NCBI RefSeq assembly: GCF_045984285.3
Contig: NZ_JBJQIK030000013.1
Span: 1-64,000 of the forward strand
Length of the DNA: 64,000 bases
From: Rugamonas sp045984285
GTDB lineage: Bacteria > Pseudomonadota > Gammaproteobacteria > Burkholderiales > Burkholderiaceae_D
Reading direction: 5' to 3'
In this document: positions 17,056 through 25,499 of the stretch, piece after piece
Layout: each line of letters opens with the position of its first letter
Position numbering within the stretch: the stretch's first letter is position 1
Notes under the pieces: generated by a model
What the model saw: the letters and a program-made list of their open reading frames with translations, nothing else
Databases searched by the model: none
What the model was told of the DNA's origin: nothing
Made by a program: the position numbers and the translations under genes

Positions 17056-17781
17056 CTACTGCTTAATCGACGAAAACTTGGACTCCAGCGTCTGCAGGTC
17101 AATGGCGCCGGGAATGCGGCTGCCGTCGGCGAAGAAGATTGCAGGCGTACCGTTGACGCGCAGCTTCTGGCCCAGCGCCAGCACCTGTTCATTCGGCGCG
17201 GTGCAATTGGCCGGCGCGGCAGGCGCCGCCTTGCCGCTGATCATCCACTCATCCCAGGCCTTGTTGCGGTCCGCCGAGCACCAGATATTCTTGGACTTGA
17301 CCACGGAGTCCGGCGACAGGATGTTGTACATGAAGGTATATACCGTCACATTGTCGACATCCTTGAGGGCCTGCTGGCGGAAGCGCTTGCAGTAGCCGCA
17401 GTTCGGATCCTCGAACACTGCGATCACGCGCTTGCCATTGCCCTTCACCGTCTTCAGCGCCAGTTCCAGCGGCAGGTCGGAGAATTTGATCTTGTTGATA
17501 TCGTCGATGCGCGCCTGCGTGAGGTCTTCGCTGGTCTTCAGGTTGAAGACGTGGCCGACGATCAGGTAGCTGCCGGTCTTGTCGGTGTAGCGGATTTCGT
17601 CGCCCACCCGGATTTCGTACAGCCCCGCATACGGGGTCGCCTTGACAGAATCGATTTTGACGCCCTCGCCGAGGCGGGGCTCCACCGCTTTGCGGATATT
17701 CTCTTCCACGGAATTTTCCGCGCCGGCACAGGACATTAACATTGCCGATGCCAGCAACAGCGCGGCCTTACTCTTTCTCAT
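17056..17781 (-). CDS. dsbC: Thiol:disulfide interchange protein DsbC
   Basis: A 241-aa periplasmic disulfide isomerase. A signal peptide (MRKSKAALLLASAMLMSCAGA) is followed by the N-terminal dimerisation domain and a thioredoxin-fold domain with the active site CGYC in FEDPNCGYCKRF and the cis-proline in NGTPAIFFADG. A second cysteine pair is visible (IWCSAD and ANCTAPN), as in Escherichia coli DsbC. The LMSC-A motif near the signal end could also be a lipobox. The gene lies 11 bases after the UbiH-type hydroxylase gene, so the two probably share a transcript. Confidence 0.9.
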   Translation of the reverse strand: MRKSKAALLLASAMLMSCAGAENSVEENIRKAVEPRLGEGVKIDSVKATPYAGLYEIRVGDEIRYTDKTGSYLIVGHVFNLKTSEDLTQARIDDINKIKFSDLPLELALKTVKGNGKRVIAVFEDPNCGYCKRFRQQALKDVDNVTVYTFMYNILSPDSVVKSKNIWCSADRNKAWDEWMISGKAAPAAPANCTAPNEQVLALGQKLRVNGTPAIFFADGSRIPGAIDLQTLESKFSSIKQ

Positions 17782-17792
17782 ACTTTCTCCGA

Positions 17793-19013
17793 TTATCGCT
17801 TGCCCAGGGCATGCGCTATGAGCCGGCGCTTTACCACCGGCAACTTATCCAGCAAGTTTAGCCCGAAATTGCGAACCACGCGCAAAGGTTCGAAATCGGT
17901 GCCGAACAGGCGTTCCAGGCCGTCGGTGGTGGCTTGCATCAGCAGCACTTCCTCCTTGCGAGAACGGTCATAGCGGGCCAGCACGCGCTCGTCGCCGATG
18001 GAACGGTGTTCCTCGCGTTCCACCACGGCTTTCACCAGGTCCTGCACATCGCTGAAGCCCAGGTTCATGCCGTGGCCCGCCAGCGGATGCACTACATGGG
18101 CCGCATCGCCCACCAGCGCCACGCGCGGCGCCACCAGCGAGTGGGGGCGCAGCATACGCAGCGGGAAGGCGCGGACCAGTTCCGGCTGGACCGGCGTCAG
18201 CGTGCCCAGTTTTTCGGCAGCAAAGGCCGACAGGCGTGCCGCCAGCGCCGCTGCGCCCTCGCTGCACAGGGTGTCGGCCAGCATGTCCGGCGCCGACCAC
18301 ACCAGCGACACGCGGTTGCCCGGCAGCGGCAGCAGGGCCACAATGCCCTGGTCGCAGGTGAACCACTGGTGCGCCGCGCCGTGGTGCGGCTTCTCGCATT
18401 CAAAATTGCTGACCACGCCCTTCTGGCCATAGCTGCGGTAATCGAGGCCGATATCGCACTGGCCGCGCACCCAGCTCTGGGCGCCGTCAGCGCCCACAAT
18501 CAGCGAAGACTTGATCTCGCTGCCGTCATCCAGCTTCACCGCCGCCACATCTTCCCCGGCCGACAGGGCCACTGCGCGGCCGTGCACGATATGCACGTTC
18601 TGGGCGAAACGCAGGGCCGCATCCAGGGCCTGGTTCAGGTTGCGGTCCTCCACGATCCAGGCCAGCGTATTCGCATGGGCGCCGTAGGCGTCGAAATGCA
18701 GGCCGCCCGGGCTCTTGCCGTCGCCCTCCACCAGCATGGCATCCACCGGCGCAATGCGCGCCTGGTCCATCGCGCCCCAGACCTTGAGGGAGGACAGCAG
18801 GCGGTTCGCGGTGTGGTTCAGGGCGAAGACGCGCACATCCCAGCTCGCATCGTCGCTGGGCTGCTGCGGCGGCGCGGGCGGCGCCAGCATAGTCACGCTC
18901 TGGCCGGCCTGGGCGAAGGCCAGCGCCGTGGTCTTGGCGATGGCGCCATCGCCGACAATGCACACCGCCGTCTGAACGTGGTGGCGGGAGGAGGAAGCGG
19001 ATGGATTGTTCAT
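17793..19013 (-). CDS. UbiH/UbiF-family FAD-dependent hydroxylase
   Basis: A 406-aa flavoprotein monooxygenase of the UbiH/UbiF/COQ6 type, expected to hydroxylate the ubiquinone ring. The N-terminal Rossmann motif is VGDGAIAKTTALAFAQAG, in which the third glycine of GxGxxG is alanine. The DG motif (LIVGADGAQSWVR) and the second FAD motif (ALVGDAAHVVHPLAGHGMNLGFSDV), the UbiH-family signature, are intact. The exact ring position cannot be assigned. It is upstream of dsbC and divergent from tRNA-Phe. Confidence 0.87.
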   Translation of the reverse strand: MNNPSASSSRHHVQTAVCIVGDGAIAKTTALAFAQAGQSVTMLAPPAPPQQPSDDASWDVRVFALNHTANRLLSSLKVWGAMDQARIAPVDAMLVEGDGKSPGGLHFDAYGAHANTLAWIVEDRNLNQALDAALRFAQNVHIVHGRAVALSAGEDVAAVKLDDGSEIKSSLIVGADGAQSWVRGQCDIGLDYRSYGQKGVVSNFECEKPHHGAAHQWFTCDQGIVALLPLPGNRVSLVWSAPDMLADTLCSEGAAALAARLSAFAAEKLGTLTPVQPELVRAFPLRMLRPHSLVAPRVALVGDAAHVVHPLAGHGMNLGFSDVQDLVKAVVEREEHRSIGDERVLARYDRSRKEEVLLMQATTDGLERLFGTDFEPLRVVRNFGLNLLDKLPVVKRRLIAHALGKR

Positions 19014-19063
19014 CCGCCCATTATAGCTTTCACGCCCCGGCAGCGGCCGCGCGCAAATCAGCC

Positions 19064-19091
19064 TTGCATTTCAGAATCCATCTGCTATAAT
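19064..19091 (+). promoter_or_regulatory. tRNA-Phe promoter (first copy)
   Basis: TTGCAT (19064-19069) and a perfect TATAAT (19086-19091) with a 16-base spacer, 10 bases before the mature tRNA. Confidence 0.7.
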
Positions 19092-19101
19092 TCTGCTCCT
19101 T

Positions 19102-19177
<76 letters not shown>

Positions 19178-19190
19178 AGAATAAAAAGTG

Positions 19191-19219
19191 AAAACGCCAC
19201 CTTCGGGTGGCGTTTTTGT
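19191..19219 (+). terminator. Terminator after tRNA-Phe
   Basis: AAACGCCACC-TTCG-GGTGGCGTTT followed by TTG-TTT: a strong ten-base stem with a UUCG loop and a U-run. Confidence 0.85.
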
Positions 19220-19360
19220 TTCTGCCTTCGAACTTGTCCACTGCGGGCCCATTTCCGAGCACTCGGTCGAACCTCCTGTCAGGAAGCCTGGTTTTGCATG
19301 GTCGCGGCCGTGCAGTACATATACAAAGAACTGGCCAGTGCTACCGTCACAAAGCTTGCA

Positions 19361-19666
19361 TTACTCGTCATCTTTGCCAGCACCGTCCTCGATAACCAGA
19401 ACAGTCGGAGTATTCGTCGTCGGCACCCATAAAATCCCAGCAAGACCTGATTGAGTTGCGGCGTCCGGAATAAAACCAGCTCCCGCCCAACCTGCCTTGT
19501 GGGCCTCGTCGTGAAACCACTCACGCACTTTCTTGGAGACCCGTTTGGCTTCTTTACTGTCTGGATGATCTTGATTGTAAAGCGCCAGGACACGCTCGTT
19601 ACTGCAAAGCACTGCAGGCTGATGTTCGGACCGCTTTTTAGGATCGGGAAATTTATACCCTGCCAT
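19361..19666 (-). CDS. Hypothetical protein, 101 aa, island gene
   Basis: An open frame with a good ribosome site (AAGGA, seven bases before the ATG). The protein is hydrophilic with a basic N-terminus (MAGYKFPDPKKRSEH) and an acidic end (EDGAGKDDE); the middle has a predicted helix (SKEAKRVSKKVREWFHDEA). No signal peptide, membrane segment or recognised domain is visible. The AT-rich codon use matches the other island genes. It is separated from the 164-aa gene by a stretch of decayed sequence. Confidence 0.55.
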   Translation of the reverse strand: MAGYKFPDPKKRSEHQPAVLCSNERVLALYNQDHPDSKEAKRVSKKVREWFHDEAHKAGWAGAGFIPDAATQSGLAGILWVPTTNTPTVLVIEDGAGKDDE

Positions 19667-19778
19667 CTATTTTCCTTTCAGGAATCACTGGAAATGCCAG
19701 TCTTGGAATATTATCATAATGCATTAAATATTGCTCAACAGGCACTCCAGAGAGTTGAGCACATCAGACGCACTGGGG

Positions 19779-20130
19779 TCAGTAGAAGGCCGTCTGCGTT
19801 TTATGTCGTAGACATTGGTGGTGGATTAGATGGCGAATCAATCTACCGAGAACCGATACTGACGTCGGCGAGATGCCGCCGAGTATCTCCGTGAGAAGGG
19901 AAAGCTGCTCAGTTAGTAATTGAATTTCGCTCCTGGCTTGCGTTACTATGTTTTTTGTCCTGAAGCGCGGCATTTACAGCCGCTTTCAAGCTGCCAACCT
20001 CGTTCTCAGCGCTGTAAAGTCGGGCCGCAAGTCATGTATTTAGCTGCCGATACTTTTTAATCGGCGTCTGCAATCACCGCAATCTGACTCTTTCTGTATA
20101 GCCTTCTGCTCGTTAGCATCGGCAAACGCA
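19779..20130 (-). pseudogene. Decayed helical/coiled-coil coding sequence
   Basis: The 540 bases between 19667 and 20206 hold no intact gene of convincing size. On the minus strand, charged helix-like peptides continue across frames: ANEQKAIQKESDCGDCRRRL, then LAARLYSAENEVGSLKAAVN ending at a stop, then SEIQLLTEQLSLLTEILGG in a third frame. At least one stop and two frame changes would be needed to join them. This looks like a broken gene for a small coiled-coil protein. The reading is tentative. Confidence 0.35.
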
Positions 20131-20206
20131 CGTTCACCTCACGTTGAATTCAAAAAGACCGCCTTTCATTAAACAACAGCGGTCACCGTACTGGGCGGAC
20201 TGCTTC

Positions 20207-20701
20207 TCAAGAGTCAACCCCGAGGCTTCTCTCAATAGGCGCGAGGGCAATGTTGTCGCCTTGATCACGAAACGCATCACCCTTTCTCGCCCTCTGCAAT
20301 GCTACCTCGACGATTCGCTCGGTTACTCGATCTGGAGTCTTCCACTTCATAACCAATCCACCGTGATCCATGCCATACTCAGCAACAATATCGCGCAGTT
20401 GATCAAGGTTAAGTAGTAACAACGCATCTTTTAACTGTTGCTCACCTTCTCGTGCAAGGAGAACAGGGTCGAGGACTGCGGGCGCGCGGCGATTGCTCGG
20501 CCGCTTATTCGTTTCTCCAGTAACCTTCGCGTCCCCTCCATCGACGCTATTTTCCTTACCGGATGGAGCTTGCGTAGCGCCTCTCGATCTGTCATCCAGA
20601 GAAATTAGGGCGTCCACAATCTGCTGATGAAACAACGGGTTTTTTTCAGCTTCATCGGCAACTATAGATGCCAACTTCAACAATACCTTTCGGAGTTTCA
20701 T
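20207..20701 (-). CDS. Unknown 164-aa protein coupled to the island parA
   Basis: It starts three bases after the parA stop, with its ribosome site (GGAGG) inside the last parA codons, so it is translationally linked to parA. The N-terminal third is helical (MKLRKVLLKLASIVADEAEK), a linker rich in Gly, Asn, Lys and Pro follows (about 45-75), then a C-terminal helical domain (LDPVLLAREGEQQLKDALL, DQLRDIVAEYGMD, RVTERIVEVALQRARKGDAF). No ParB-type HTH or nuclease motif is recognised. Position suggests a ParB-like partner or adaptor for the ATPase, but this is inference only. Confidence 0.65.
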   Translation of the reverse strand: MKLRKVLLKLASIVADEAEKNPLFHQQIVDALISLDDRSRGATQAPSGKENSVDGGDAKVTGETNKRPSNRRAPAVLDPVLLAREGEQQLKDALLLLNLDQLRDIVAEYGMDHGGLVMKWKTPDRVTERIVEVALQRARKGDAFRDQGDNIALAPIERSLGVDS

Positions 20702-20704
20702 AGG

Positions 20705-21754
20705 TTATCCCTCCAATCGCTCCCACACTTCGTCGGCGAGCTGATTGAATTGCTCAGCCAAGCCTTCACTACCGGAACCATATTTTTGTTTCAATGTTCG
20801 CTTATAGGGTGCGTATTCAGCAGCAGCCGCAATCGCATTGGATTGCTTTATCCGTGTATCGAACACTTCAGGCATCTTCGCGTCGGCCTCGAGGTCACGA
20901 AGTACTGTTTTGTGAACTGTAGAATTCGACTGGAATTTCGTTATAACGATGCCGAGTGCCTCGACCTCCTCAGCAATCGCCTTACTGAACTCGGCGACAC
21001 GTGTGGTGATCTGCGGAATACCATACGTCGAGAGATGATCTGGAATCGTTGGGATAATGTATCCATGTGAGATCCGTAGACCATTAAGTGTGATGATACC
21101 GAGATTGGGCGGGCAATCGACGATAACGATATCGTAATCATCAAGCTTGGATTTTACGGCACGCCAGAGAAGGTCAATCGGATTGACCGCATAGAACTTT
21201 CCTGACGGTGTGCTAGCGAGTTTATCCTGAACGTCAATTAAATCAAGACTTGACGGTAAGAGGTCAATACGACCTGATGCTGAAACGTCACCAACATTTT
21301 TTTGCAATGTGGCTTTGAGATCGAATTTCGGATGCTCAGGATCGAGGGCATCCTTAAACAACTGGGCCAGAGTGCATCCTTCCTTGTTCAGCTCGAGCCA
21401 TTTATCCTCACCAATCAACATGATGGTTGCGTTGGTTTGCGGATCAAGGTCGATCACAAGTACTTTTTTGCCTGCAACAGCATAACTTTCCGCGAGAGCT
21501 ACAGAAGTGGTTGTCTTTGCAACGCCACCCTTCAGGTTGATTGTCGATATCACATGTGCCATGCTTTTCTTCCCTTTATTCTTTCTTAACCATAGCCTAA
21601 TCTGCGAGCGATAAAAGATCGGTCCCGATGCCAGCTCCGCCACCGGTTGCGGAAAATTGACAGCACGCGTCCGCCAGTTGGCGACAGCTTGCTTTGACAC
21701 TCCCGCCATGGCAGCTATCTCATGAATGCCGACTACTTCGTCCCCGATTTTCAT
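20705..21754 (-). CDS. ParA-family ATPase with N-terminal HTH domain
   Basis: A 349-aa protein. Residues about 1-65 form a helix-turn-helix resembling MerR/AlpA-type domains (VVGIHEIAAMAGVSKQAVANW, then a wing-like FPQPVAELASGPIFYRSQI). Residues about 70-349 are a ParA/MinD ATPase with the deviant Walker A KGGVAKTTTS, Walker A' DLDPQTNAT and Walker B VIVDCPPNLG. P1-type ParA proteins likewise carry a DNA-binding N-terminus and repress their own promoter. The start at 21754 has GGGGCGG upstream; conserved sequence begins there, although the frame is open further up. The operator-like repeats just upstream overlap the -10 box, which fits autoregulation. A partitioning or positioning role is expected from the family. 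Confidence 0.85.
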   Translation of the reverse strand: MKIGDEVVGIHEIAAMAGVSKQAVANWRTRAVNFPQPVAELASGPIFYRSQIRLWLRKNKGKKSMAHVISTINLKGGVAKTTTSVALAESYAVAGKKVLVIDLDPQTNATIMLIGEDKWLELNKEGCTLAQLFKDALDPEHPKFDLKATLQKNVGDVSASGRIDLLPSSLDLIDVQDKLASTPSGKFYAVNPIDLLWRAVKSKLDDYDIVIVDCPPNLGIITLNGLRISHGYIIPTIPDHLSTYGIPQITTRVAEFSKAIAEEVEALGIVITKFQSNSTVHKTVLRDLEADAKMPEVFDTRIKQSNAIAAAAEYAPYKRTLKQKYGSGSEGLAEQFNQLADEVWERLEG

Positions 21755-21765
21755 ACCGCCCCATC

Positions 21766-21810
21766 TGTGTACACCGTTCACAGTGTACGATGTACACAAC
21801 CGCGGCGCAA
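21766..21810 (-). promoter_or_regulatory. Promoter and operator array of the HTH-ParA gene
   Basis: On the minus strand TTGCGC (21810-21805) and TACACT (21787-21782) are 17 bases apart. Three GTAC-centred palindromic units cover it: GTGTACAC at 21767-21774, and GTGTAC-GAT-GTACAC at 21783-21797, which includes the -10. A protein bound there would block transcription. The natural candidate is the HTH-ParA product itself. Confidence 0.6.
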
Positions 21811-22045
21811 GAGCTTGTCGTAGTTTCACCACGAAGCGAGGTGAAGCCCGACTAACGGGAAGCCACGGTCCGCGTTGTTCAGTTCGGATTAGTTCGCCTG
21901 CAGCTTCAGCTCGGCAAGCGACTTTCCGGCTAGCTTGAGCCCGAGTGCGCCGCCATTTAGGTCTTTCACTTCTCTTCAATGGGGGGCACTTTTCGAGGTC
22001 TGTTCCGTTCCAAGTCCTCGAAACTATAGAATTGGACGATCTTCG

Positions 22046-22069
22046 CGATTCCGCCCCGGGCCACCAAGA
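22046..22069 (+). repeat. Right attachment repeat (attR), tRNA-Phe 3' fragment
   Basis: An exact 24-base copy of the attL segment at 19157-19180, covering part of the T arm, acceptor stem, CCA and three more bases. No other part of a tRNA is present, so it is a remnant of integration and not a gene. The 364 bases between the HTH-ParA start and the permease gene otherwise hold the parA promoter and no coding sequence that I can support. Confidence 0.8.
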
Positions 22070-22078
22070 TCATAAAAA

Positions 22079-22110
22079 CCGCCCATCTGCGGGTGGCGTT
22101 TTTGTTTTTT
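22079..22110 (+). terminator. Terminator after attR
   Basis: CCGCCC-ATCTGC-GGGTGG followed by GCG and T-runs. Its position right after the tRNA fragment suggests it was the original tRNA-Phe terminator before the island entered. Confidence 0.55.
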
Positions 22111-22118
22111 GCGCGCTT

Positions 22119-23486
22119 TTACTCCCCAATAGCCTCGGGCCTGGCCCGCAAAACACCGAATGCGGGCCGCTTGCGCAGGGCGAAATAGGAAGCGACGATC
22201 GCAAGGGTGATCACGCACATGAACCCGAACTGGAAGCGCGTATCGGGATTGAAAGCCTGCGACAGCAGTACCGCGGCCAGCGTCAACAGGGCGATGACAT
22301 TGCCGAAGGGGTAGAGCCAGCTTCTGGTGCGCGCCCCCTGGCGCATCTTCGCATGCGCCAGGATGATAAAAATCCACACGGTCATGATAAAGGCGCCGCT
22401 GCTCTTGGCAAGCGTGAGGAAAAGGTCGCCGCCGCTGGCATAGTGCACTGCCAGGATCGCCACGCACACGGCAAAACTGAGCGCGAGGGCATTCAGGGGA
22501 ACGCCGCGCTCTGTAGTGCGGCCGAACAACGCCGGTGCGTAGCCGCGCTGGCTCAGGGAATACAGCATCCGCGAATTCGAGAACAGGAAAGAGTTCATCA
22601 CCGACATGAAGGAGACGAACAGCACCACTTTCATCGCCGTTGCTGCCCAGGGGTATCCGGCAAGGCTGAACAGGGCGACATAGGGCGACTTCAGGTTGAC
22701 GGTATCGGTCCAGGGCAGGCACAGGATCAGGATGGACACGGATCCCACGTAAAACACCATGACCCGGAACAGCACGCTGCGGATGGCCTTCACCACACTT
22801 TCCCGCGGCTTCTCCGATTCGCCGGCCGCCACGGCTGCGATTTCGCTGCCACCGAGCGAAAAGATTACCACCGTTACCCCCGCCAGCACCGGCAGGACCC
22901 CATTCGGCATGAACCCGCCATGCGCCGTCAGGTTGCTCAGGCCCGGCGATGGAACACTGTCCTGCAGGTTTAACAGAATCGACACGCCCAGCACCATGCA
23001 GATCAGGATGGAGCTGATTTTTGCGAACGAAAGCCAATACTCGGCCTCGCCGAAAGAACGCACCGAGTAGAGATTGCTGGAGATGACGATCACGAGCATG
23101 AGCAAGGCCCCGGCCCACACAGGCAGCCCGGGCAAAAAGTCATTCAGGATCGCGCCGAGCAGGATGGCCTCGATGGTGATGGTGATCATCGACTTGAACC
23201 AGTACAGCCAGCCTACCGAGTAGCCCGCCCATTCGCCCAGGTACTGGCTGGCGAAGGTGGAGAAGGAGCCGCTGTCGATGTTCTTCGCGGCCATTTCACC
23301 GAGCATGAACATTACGAGGATGACGACAAAGCCGCCGATCAGGTAGGACAGGATGGCGGCCGGGCCTGCAGTGGCAATCAGCGCTCCCGATCCAACAAAA
23401 AGCCCCGCGCCTATGACGCCGCCCAGCGCGATCATTGTGACGTGGCGTTGCTTCAGGCCATGAACCAGGGCGTTTGCATGCTTCAT
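22119..23486 (-). CDS. APC-family amino-acid permease
   Basis: A 455-aa membrane protein with about 12 transmembrane segments. The first segment has the APC signature MIALGGVIGAGLFVGSG, and segment 6/loop carries VVIFSLGGSEIAAVAAGESEKPRESV, typical of the GABA/aromatic amino-acid permease branch (GabP, AroP, ProY). It would import an amino acid with protons. The start at 23486 (MKHANALVHGLKQRH) has an AAGGAG site; the open frame upstream is not conserved in character. It is the first chromosomal gene past the island and is divergent from the DJ-1/PfpI gene. Confidence 0.9.
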   Translation of the reverse strand: MKHANALVHGLKQRHVTMIALGGVIGAGLFVGSGALIATAGPAAILSYLIGGFVVILVMFMLGEMAAKNIDSGSFSTFASQYLGEWAGYSVGWLYWFKSMITITIEAILLGAILNDFLPGLPVWAGALLMLVIVISSNLYSVRSFGEAEYWLSFAKISSILICMVLGVSILLNLQDSVPSPGLSNLTAHGGFMPNGVLPVLAGVTVVIFSLGGSEIAAVAAGESEKPRESVVKAIRSVLFRVMVFYVGSVSILILCLPWTDTVNLKSPYVALFSLAGYPWAATAMKVVLFVSFMSVMNSFLFSNSRMLYSLSQRGYAPALFGRTTERGVPLNALALSFAVCVAILAVHYASGGDLFLTLAKSSGAFIMTVWIFIILAHAKMRQGARTRSWLYPFGNVIALLTLAAVLLSQAFNPDTRFQFGFMCVITLAIVASYFALRKRPAFGVLRARPEAIGE

Positions 23487-23645
23487 ACGGCTCCTTCTGA
23501 ACGGGAGTGAAGATGATCGCGCCATCATACTGCGCAAACCATTACCCGATGTAACAAATCAAGTGCGCCATAGCGCATTTACGACAGATCACGCATGCAA
23601 TACGCTGCAGTCATCGGGCTTCGCCCTTTCACTCAGGAGATGCAA

Positions 23646-24473
23646 ATGAAAAAGATCATCATGGCCGGCCTGCTGGCCGCCGCTGCTGGTTTCGCCAATG
23701 CCGGCAACGTACTGGTGGTGCTGTCGGACCAGGACAAGCTGGACCTCAAGGACGGGAAAGTGATGGAAACCGGCTTCTTCCTCAACGAGCTGATGGAGCC
23801 GGTGCAGACCTTCATCGCGGCCGGCCACACGGTGGTGTTCGCCACACCCAGCGGCAAGGCTCCGTCGGCCGACCAGAAATCGGACGATGTGAACTTCTGG
23901 GGCGGCAATGAGAAAGCGCGCCAGGAAAGCAAGGCGCTGCTGGCGACCCTCAAGCTGACGTCGAAGTCCGGCTCCCCGGCGATCAGCCTGGCCGAGGTGA
24001 AGAAAATCGGCTACGACAAGTTTGACGCCGTGTTCGTGCCGGGCGGCCATATCCCCATGCAGGACCTGTTGAAGAACAGGGAACTGGGCGCGCTGCTCAC
24101 CCACTTCCACGATCACCAGAAAGTCACCGGCCTCACCTGCCACGGCACCATCGCGCTGCTCTCGGCCATTCCGGATGCTCACGGCTATGTCGGGAAACTG
24201 GAAGCCGGCCAGCGTCCGCCGCCTTCACAGTGGATCTACAAGGGCTACAAGATGACCGCCTTCACCAATGAAGAGGAAGAACAGGCCAAGGGTTTCCTGA
24301 ACGGCGGCAAGATGAAACTGTTCCCGCAGGACGGCCTGGTGGCAGCCGGCGCCAATTTCCTTGAAGCCAAACCATGGAGCACGAACGTGGTGGAAGACCG
24401 CGAACTGGTCTCCGGCCAGAATCCGCAGTCGGCCAAGGCGGTGGCGCAAGCCATGCTGAAAAAAATGCGCTGA
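23646..24473 (+). CDS. Exported DJ-1/PfpI-family protein
   Basis: A 275-aa protein with a cleavable signal peptide (MKKIIMAGLLAAAAGFANA) and a class I glutamine-amidotransferase-like fold. The nucleophile elbow cysteine is in TGLTCHGTIALLSA, and the Hsp31-type pieces VFVPGGHIPMQDL and GKAPSADQKS are present. Relatives include Hsp31 chaperone/glyoxalases; export to the periplasm is unusual for the group. An AGGAG site precedes the ATG at 23646, so the upstream in-frame extension is rejected. Activity (chaperone, glyoxalase or hydrolase) cannot be decided from sequence. Confidence 0.85.
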   Translation: MKKIIMAGLLAAAAGFANAGNVLVVLSDQDKLDLKDGKVMETGFFLNELMEPVQTFIAAGHTVVFATPSGKAPSADQKSDDVNFWGGNEKARQESKALLATLKLTSKSGSPAISLAEVKKIGYDKFDAVFVPGGHIPMQDLLKNRELGALLTHFHDHQKVTGLTCHGTIALLSAIPDAHGYVGKLEAGQRPPPSQWIYKGYKMTAFTNEEEEQAKGFLNGGKMKLFPQDGLVAAGANFLEAKPWSTNVVEDRELVSGQNPQSAKAVAQAMLKKMR

Positions 24474-24499
24474 GCGCGCGCCCTGCCGGCCGCCAGTTG

Positions 24500-25441
24500 C
24501 TAGCGCAGCGTCCCGGCGGCCGGTTTCCCCACTGCCGCCGCAGCCTGCCGCCGCATCAGCCAGGCAAAAAGCAGCCCTCCCGCATACATCAGCACACCGT
24601 ACAGGGCGCCCGGCACCGCCATCTGGTCCTGCTGCAGCACGGTGCTCGCGATGACCAGCGCCAGCGTGGCATTCTGTACCGATGTCTCTATGCCGAGCGT
24701 GACCGACTGCCGTTGCGACAGGCGCGCCAGCCGGGCCATGCCGAAGCCGACCGCCAGCATCAGCAGGTTCAGCGTAATGGCAAAGGGCGCCAGCGTGCTG
24801 AAATTATCGCGCAGGGCCGCCCAGTTCTTCAGCACCGCGCCCAGCACGATGACGACGAACAGCACGGTGGCGATCCTGGTCGCCACCGGTTCGATACGCA
24901 AGGCGCGCGCCGTCCATCGATGGCGGACGAACATGCCCAGGGCGACCGGCAGGCCGAGCATGATAAAGATCTGCCCCATCATCATCCCGGCCGGCACCTG
25001 CACCGTCTGCACGGCGCCGGCAAAGTGGCCGAGCGCGAAGGAAACGATCAGCGGCAGCGTAAAGATGGTGAGCACGCTGGCCACCGCCGTGAAGCTCAGT
25101 GCCAGCGCTACGTCGCCGCGCGCCAGGTAAGTCAGGAGGTTGGAAGTGGTGCCGGTTGGGCAGGCGGCAAGGATCATGAAGCCGACCGCGAACACCCCGG
25201 CCATGCCGCTCACCTTGATCATCGCGAAGCAGACCAGCGGCAGCAGCACGAAATGGCATAGCACGCCGATCAGCAGTGCGCGCGGCTGGCGCACGATGCG
25301 GCTGAAGTCGCCGGGCGTCAGGCCCAGCCCCAGCGAAAACATGATGATTGCCAGCGACAATGGCAGTAATACCGTTGAAAGCAGATCTCCTTGCACAAGG
25401 TTCTCCCCGAGCGGTTGAATGACGATGACCGTCGCCATCAT
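24500..25441 (-). CDS. BASS-family sodium symporter (bile acid:Na+ symporter type)
   Basis: A 313-aa membrane protein with nine or ten hydrophobic segments. It has the family pieces LSLAIIMFSLGLGLTPGDF, FMILAACPTGTTSNLLTYLARGDVALA and GIETSVQNATLALVIA, which form the crossed sodium-binding region. Bacterial members move organic anions such as pantoate, pyruvate-like acids or glycolate; the substrate is not predictable. Two adjacent ATGs (25441, 25438) are possible starts, both with a weak ribosome site. It is divergent from the periplasmic protein gene at 25546, with a 22-base palindrome in between. Confidence 0.87.
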   Translation of the reverse strand: MMATVIVIQPLGENLVQGDLLSTVLLPLSLAIIMFSLGLGLTPGDFSRIVRQPRALLIGVLCHFVLLPLVCFAMIKVSGMAGVFAVGFMILAACPTGTTSNLLTYLARGDVALALSFTAVASVLTIFTLPLIVSFALGHFAGAVQTVQVPAGMMMGQIFIMLGLPVALGMFVRHRWTARALRIEPVATRIATVLFVVIVLGAVLKNWAALRDNFSTLAPFAITLNLLMLAVGFGMARLARLSQRQSVTLGIETSVQNATLALVIASTVLQQDQMAVPGALYGVLMYAGGLLFAWLMRRQAAAAVGKPAAGTLR

Positions 25442-25499
25442 ACTGTTCTTATTGCAGCCTGAGGCCCTCGCCCGCCTCGGGATGTACTCAAGAATCAAA

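Larger units (their letters stand above)
19178..22069. mobile_element. Small tRNA-Phe genomic island with HTH-ParA
   Basis: About 2.9 kb lies between a complete tRNA-Phe and a second copy of the last 24 bases of its integration region. The interior is visibly richer in A and T than both flanks and uses different codons. It contains a 101-aa gene, decayed coding sequence, a 164-aa gene and an HTH-ParA gene, all on the minus strand. No integrase, excisionase-only gene, transposase or replication gene is recognisable. It may have been mobilised in trans, be a deleted remnant, or use an unrecognised recombinase. The repeat pair and composition are seen directly; integration is inferred. Confidence 0.75.

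Noticed and set aside
19451..19894. Plus-strand frame across the 101-aa island gene
   Set aside because: It overlaps a minus-strand gene with a better ribosome site and has no consistent protein character.
22024..23118. Frame on the minus strand overlapping the permease in another phase
   Set aside because: The permease frame has 12 membrane segments and the APC signature; this one has Arg/Gly-rich sequence.
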